Positions 5,582 to 8,887 of a DNA stretch of 8,887 bases are shown here, piece by piece. Under the pieces are notes generated by a model, which was not told the DNA's origin, searched no databases, and saw nothing but the letters and a program-made list of their open reading frames with translations. Both the position numbers and the translations under genes were made by a program. Source of the DNA: Rhodospirillaceae bacterium (GTDB lineage Bacteria; Pseudomonadota; Alphaproteobacteria; Rhodospirillales; Magnetospirillaceae); assembly GCA_030151865.1 (NCBI GenBank), contig JASLCK010000358.1, positions 1 through 8,887 on the forward strand, read 5' to 3'. Every line of letters begins with the position of its first letter. The stretch's first letter is position 1.

Positions 5582-6583
5582 ATGACCACCCCGCAATCAC
5601 CCCTCCCCTCGGGATGGGGGGCCACCACCACCGCCACGGACGTAATCGCCGGTTTGGACCTGTCGGGCAAAACCGCCATCGTAACCGGTGGTTACTCTGG
5701 CTTGGGACGGGAAGCGGCGCGCGTGCTGCGGTCCGCCGGAGCCGAGGTCATTGTCCCGGCCCGTGACCTGTCCCGCGCCCGCGCAGCCTTGGACGGTATC
5801 GACGTCCGCATTGAGTCCATGGACCTGCTTGACCCGGCTTCCATCGACGCATTTGCCGCACGCTTTTTGGCGACCGGGCAAGCACTGCATATCCTGATCA
5901 ACAGCGCCGCCGTCATGGCCTGTCCCCTGGCGCGCGATGCCAAAGGACACGAATCGCAGTTTTCCACCAACCATCTTGGTCATTTCCAACTGACCGCACG
6001 CTTATGGCCTGCCCTTGCCAAGGCCAAAGGGGCACGGGTGGTGGCCGTATCGTCACGCGGACATCGTTTCTCGCCGGTCATCTTCGATGACCCCGACTTC
6101 CAGAACCGCGATTACGACCCCTGGAAAGGCTATGGCCAGTCCAAAACCGCTAATGCCCTGTTTGCTGTCGAGTTGGACCGACGCGGCGCCGCTTCTGGCG
6201 TACGGGCATTTTCGGTTCATCCGGGTGGAATTGTCGATACAGGGCTAGCCAAATATGTTGACCGCTCGCATCTGGTCGCCTATGGGGCCATCGACGCCCA
6301 GGGGCGGGCCATTATTGACCCGTCGCGCAATCTCAAAACCCCTGAACAAGGTGCAGCCACCATCGTCTGGTGCGCGGTCAGTCCAGAGCTTGCTGACAAG
6401 GGCGGCGTCTATTGCGAGAACTGCGACATTTCCCCCCTGGCGCCGGACAGCAACACCCGCATTGAACAACCGGCGGAACTGATGCATCTGGGGGGTGTGC
6501 TGTCCTATGCCATTGATCCCCAGGCCGCCCAGCGCCTATGGGAGATGAGCGAAACCATGCTTGGCTTCCAGACCGAATTTTAA
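5582..6583 (+). CDS. Classical SDR-family NAD(P)-dependent oxidoreductase
   Basis: This 333-residue soluble protein has the classical SDR signature. The cofactor motif is TGGYSGLG (35-42), and NSAA (107-110) stands for the usual NAG motif. N130 falls in the STNHLGHF segment, Ser157/158 follow the VVAV strand, and the catalytic pair is Tyr184 and Lys188 (YGQSK). HPGGIVDTGL (203-212 by approximate count) closes the cofactor site. Arg61 after the second strand hints at NADP(H) preference. The protein exceeds the usual 250 residues because of an N-terminal lead and a C-terminal extension with YCENCDI, as in retinol-dehydrogenase/WWOX-like bacterial SDRs. The substrate is not predictable; a carbonyl or alcohol redox step is likely. 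The ATG at 5582 has CAGGAG 8 bases upstream; the frame stays open to 5456, but that overlaps the araC gene. It is probably controlled by the divergent AraC regulator. A hairpin terminator follows 13 bases after the stop. Confidence 0.88.
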   Translation: MTTPQSPLPSGWGATTTATDVIAGLDLSGKTAIVTGGYSGLGREAARVLRSAGAEVIVPARDLSRARAALDGIDVRIESMDLLDPASIDAFAARFLATGQALHILINSAAVMACPLARDAKGHESQFSTNHLGHFQLTARLWPALAKAKGARVVAVSSRGHRFSPVIFDDPDFQNRDYDPWKGYGQSKTANALFAVELDRRGAASGVRAFSVHPGGIVDTGLAKYVDRSHLVAYGAIDAQGRAIIDPSRNLKTPEQGAATIVWCAVSPELADKGGVYCENCDISPLAPDSNTRIEQPAELMHLGGVLSYAIDPQAAQRLWEMSETMLGFQTEF

Positions 6584-6596
6584 AGCCCCTCGCAAG

Positions 6597-6637
6597 AAGC
6601 GCCGCGTGGGGAAACCATCAGCTTCCACGCGGCGCTT
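6597..6637. terminator. Bidirectional hairpin terminator between the SDR and GH15 genes
   Basis: Arms of 13 bases, AAGCGCCGCGTGG (6597-6609) and CCACGCGGCGCTT (6625-6637), pair perfectly across a 15-base loop. The hairpin begins 13 bases after the SDR stop and 60 bases after the end of the converging GH15 gene, so it can serve both. The T-tract is short (TTT ending at 6638 on the plus strand; CTT on the minus strand), so efficiency is uncertain. The remaining bases up to 6697 show nothing notable. Confidence 0.75.
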
Positions 6638-6697
6638 TCAGCCGTTTCCCATCATCGAGACGCAAGCCGGAATGGCGTAAGGCGACACGTCACGGGC

Positions 6698-8491
6698 TCA
6701 GAACGCTTTTTCCCAGTTCTTGGAAAGCCGCATGGCGCAATTGATCAGCCCCACCATGGAATAGGTCTGGGGAAAATTCCCCCAAAGCTCGCCCGAATGC
6801 GGGTCAATATCCTCGGACAGCAGACCAAGAGAATTGCGATAGGTCAGGACTTTCTCGAACAGCTTGCGCGCCTCCTCCAACCGTCCCAGCGTTGCCAAAG
6901 CGTCAATGTACCAAAAGACGCAGATGATGAAGGCTGTCGTTGGCCGCCCGAAATCGTCCTCACCGACATAGCGAAACAGGAAGTTGCCGGTCTGCAAGTT
7001 ATTGGCCACCGCCTCGACGGTGGCAGCAAAGCGCGGGTCGTCGGCATCAAGAAAATTCAGCTCATGCAGAAGAAGCAGCGTCGCATCCAATTCCTGCCCA
7101 TCGAAGCGGGAGACGAAGCTGTTCATCTCCGCATTCCAGGCTCGTTCGCAGATGATGGCATGCAGCCGGTCCGCTTCCCTACGCCAATGCCGCCCCCGCT
7201 CGAGCAGCCCCAGACGTACTGCGACCTTGGCCAGCCGATCGCACGCCGCCCAACACATCACGGCCGAGAAGGTGTGGACCGAGGCAATGGTGCGGAGTTC
7301 CCACGGCCCGGCATCGGGCTTGTCGAACAGGGCGATGGCCCGCTTGCCCAAATGCTCCAGTTCTTCGAACAGGGGCAGGCCCCCCGAAGGGATCAGGCGT
7401 TGATCAAAAAAGGCGTGCATCGCCGCCAAGGCCACACTGCCGTAAACATCGTTTTGCCGTTGCAGATAGGCCTGATTGCCGATACGCACCGGGCCGCTGC
7501 CCCGGTACCCGGCCAGATGCGGGACAATGCTTTCCTCGATGGCGGCGTCGCGGGTGATGCCATAGACGGGACGCAGGTCCCCTTCGGCGGCATCCTCGAC
7601 AATGTCGCTGATAAAACGAAGATAATCCTCCATCGTCCTGGTCACCCCCAGGCGATTGAGGGCGTGGATGACGAAATAGGCATCCCGCAGCCAGCAATAG
7701 CGATAATCCCAGTTCCGCCCGCTTTCGGGCGCTTCCGGTATCGAAGTGGTCAGGGCGGCGACAATCGCACCGGTTTCTTCGAAATTGCAGAGCTTCAGGG
7801 TGATGGCCGCACGGATCACCGCCTCTTGCCATTCGAACGGGATCGACAATCCACGGACCCAGTTGTTCCAATGGTGCAGAGTTCGCTCGAACAGATCACG
7901 GGCCGTTGTCTCCAGGCCGGATTGCAGGCTTTCGTCGCTTCCCAACAGCAGGTCAATCGGGCGATCAAGCACGAAGGAGCGTTCTTCGATGATGTAAGAG
8001 ACGGGAGCGTTGGTGGTCAGCCGCACGGTCTGGGACGGCGAGACATAGCGGATATGGTTGCTGCCCCTGGTCATCTGGGGCGCCAAGGCGCCGTTTTCAA
8101 AACGCGGCCGCAACCTGATCAATAATCGGGGCCGACCATGCAACGGCCTGATCCGCCGCACGATCATCGGCGGGCGGTAGATCCGTTCGTAATGGGCATA
8201 GCGGGGCGCAAAATCGATGACCTCGACCTGGCCGCCATGATGATCGTACAGAACAGTGCGTAAAATTGCCGAATTGGGCAGATAGTTTTGATCCGCATGC
8301 AGTTGATCTGTCAGTTCCAGGGAAAAAGCGCCGTCATATTTCATCTCGGCGTCCACTCCCCCGTTGAGGAGGGAGGAAAAGATCGCATCGCCGTCAAACC
8401 TTGGAAAACAGCTCCAGACGATGGAGGCCGAGTTATCGACCAAAGCAGCAATGCTGCAATTGCCTATGACGCCCAACTCAAGCGTATTCAT
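6698..8491 (-). CDS. GH15 family glycoside hydrolase (glucoamylase/trehalase-like)
   Basis: This 597-residue protein matches bacterial GH15 enzymes, which hydrolyse terminal alpha-glucosidic bonds with inversion (glucoamylase, glucodextranase or trehalase). Residues 1 to about 200 form the N-terminal beta domain, starting with the family-typical LGVIGNCSIAALVD (6-19). The (alpha/alpha)6 catalytic barrel carries NWDYRYCWLRDA (260-271), HLAGYRGSGPVRIGNQ (325-340) and QNDVYG (346-351). Glu398 in GPWELR is the likely general acid. Glu560 in GLLSEDIDP is the likely general base, followed by GNFPQTYS (571-578). Both catalytic residues are present and the length is normal. There is no signal peptide, so it should act in the cytoplasm. 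The ATG overlaps the otsB stop by 4 bp, with AAGG 7 bases upstream, indicating translational coupling. The otsB partner suggests a trehalose or alpha-glucan role, but the substrate cannot be settled from sequence alone. Confidence 0.9.
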   Translation of the reverse strand: MNTLELGVIGNCSIAALVDNSASIVWSCFPRFDGDAIFSSLLNGGVDAEMKYDGAFSLELTDQLHADQNYLPNSAILRTVLYDHHGGQVEVIDFAPRYAHYERIYRPPMIVRRIRPLHGRPRLLIRLRPRFENGALAPQMTRGSNHIRYVSPSQTVRLTTNAPVSYIIEERSFVLDRPIDLLLGSDESLQSGLETTARDLFERTLHHWNNWVRGLSIPFEWQEAVIRAAITLKLCNFEETGAIVAALTTSIPEAPESGRNWDYRYCWLRDAYFVIHALNRLGVTRTMEDYLRFISDIVEDAAEGDLRPVYGITRDAAIEESIVPHLAGYRGSGPVRIGNQAYLQRQNDVYGSVALAAMHAFFDQRLIPSGGLPLFEELEHLGKRAIALFDKPDAGPWELRTIASVHTFSAVMCWAACDRLAKVAVRLGLLERGRHWRREADRLHAIICERAWNAEMNSFVSRFDGQELDATLLLLHELNFLDADDPRFAATVEAVANNLQTGNFLFRYVGEDDFGRPTTAFIICVFWYIDALATLGRLEEARKLFEKVLTYRNSLGLLSEDIDPHSGELWGNFPQTYSMVGLINCAMRLSKNWEKAF

Positions 8492-8887
8492 TGCGTGACC
8501 TTGCCTTCCATCGCATGACTGAGATCAGTAAGCCAATGCCGAACCGCAGCCGAGGACGGCAGGGTGAAACCTGAATCCGCAGAACATTCCCGCACACGAA
8601 TCGACAGCCCGCCCATATGGTCAACCATCCGAAAGCCGTCTTCGTCGGTGACGTCGTCGCCAATGAAGACCGGCACCCTTTCGGCGTAAGGGGCCAGCCG
8701 CATAAAGCGCTCTATGGCCCGGCCCTTGTCCCATCCAACGGGGATCAATTCGGCAACCGCCCGGCCACGCAAGACCCGCAATGGGGTTGAGACGGTGCGG
8801 GCGATCCCTTCCATCAAGGCCACGACCGCCGCGCCATGTTGGGGAACGGTCTGAAAATGCAGGGCAATGGAGCGGGGTTTCACTTCC
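8488..8887 (-). CDS. otsB: Trehalose-6-phosphate phosphatase, C-terminal part (cut by window edge)
   Basis: About 132 C-terminal residues of a HAD-superfamily phosphatase are visible; the N-terminal half lies beyond the right edge. OtsB removes phosphate from trehalose-6-phosphate in the cytoplasm, giving trehalose, the second step of the OtsA-OtsB pathway. Counting from the GTG codon at 8883, the conserved Lys of HAD motif III is seen in PVGWDKGRAI (48-57). The acidic Mg-binding motif is GDDVTDEDGF (75-84), the hallmark of OtsB-type enzymes. The segment KPRSIALHF at the left matches the family's E-x-K-x-x-x-x-A-L-H-(Y/F) strand, and Glu precedes it, so the frame continues upstream and GTG 8883 is not the true start. 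The nucleophile motif DxDGT is outside the window. The stop overlaps the GH15 start (ATGA), so the two form an operon. No frameshift is visible. Confidence 0.9.
   Translation of the reverse strand, partial: EVKPRSIALHFQTVPQHGAAVVALMEGIARTVSTPLRVLRGRAVAELIPVGWDKGRAIERFMRLAPYAERVPVFIGDDVTDEDGFRMVDHMGGLSIRVRECSADSGFTLPSSAAVRHWLTDLSHAMEGKVTQ

Noticed and set aside
6797..8125. Plus-strand open frame of 442 codons antisense to the GH15 gene
   Set aside because: The opposite strand encodes a complete GH15 enzyme with catalytic residues. This frame has no family features and is a shadow.

Overview
The window is moderately GC-rich (about 60% by eye), densely coding DNA. Gene content and codon use suggest a proteobacterium, most likely an alphaproteobacterium. 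That is an inference: no rRNA or other taxonomic marker is present. I found no tRNA, rRNA, CRISPR array, insertion sequence, phage gene or attachment site.

Layout, left to right. (1) Positions 1-84 hold a strong GAAA-capped hairpin and a clear ribosome binding site. These lead into a plus-strand gene (85-621) for a PixA/AidA-type inclusion body family protein. (2) A divergent pair follows: an atypical NAD(P)-binding SDR (653-1540, minus) and an XRE/MmyB-type regulator (1623-2459, plus). They share an 82-bp control region containing a 9-bp inverted repeat and a -10-like box that suggests a leaderless regulator transcript. (3) A minus-strand operon runs marR (4031-4483), small membrane protein (3664-3987), MFS exporter (2434-3657). 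A 24-bp perfect palindrome upstream of marR looks like its operator. The exporter's 3' end overlaps the XRE regulator's 3' end by 26 bp, tail to tail. (4) A second divergent pair is an AraC-family regulator (4555-5481, minus) and a classical SDR (5582-6583, plus), with GCAT/ATGC palindromes between them. (5) After a shared bidirectional hairpin terminator come two translationally coupled minus-strand genes: the C-terminal part of a trehalose-6-phosphate phosphatase (otsB, cut by the right edge) and a GH15 glucoamylase/trehalase-like enzyme.

How the genes may work together. Positions 653-6583 read as three adjacent small regulons, each pairing a one-component regulator with an oxidoreductase or an exporter. 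This is the usual style of local, ligand-induced stress or xenobiotic-response modules. The otsB-GH15 pair belongs to trehalose/alpha-glucan metabolism and looks independent. I see no clear evidence of a wholly new multi-gene system. The most useful leads are the MarR operator, the leaderless-looking XRE promoter, the small membrane protein between marR and the exporter, and the lone PixA-like gene.
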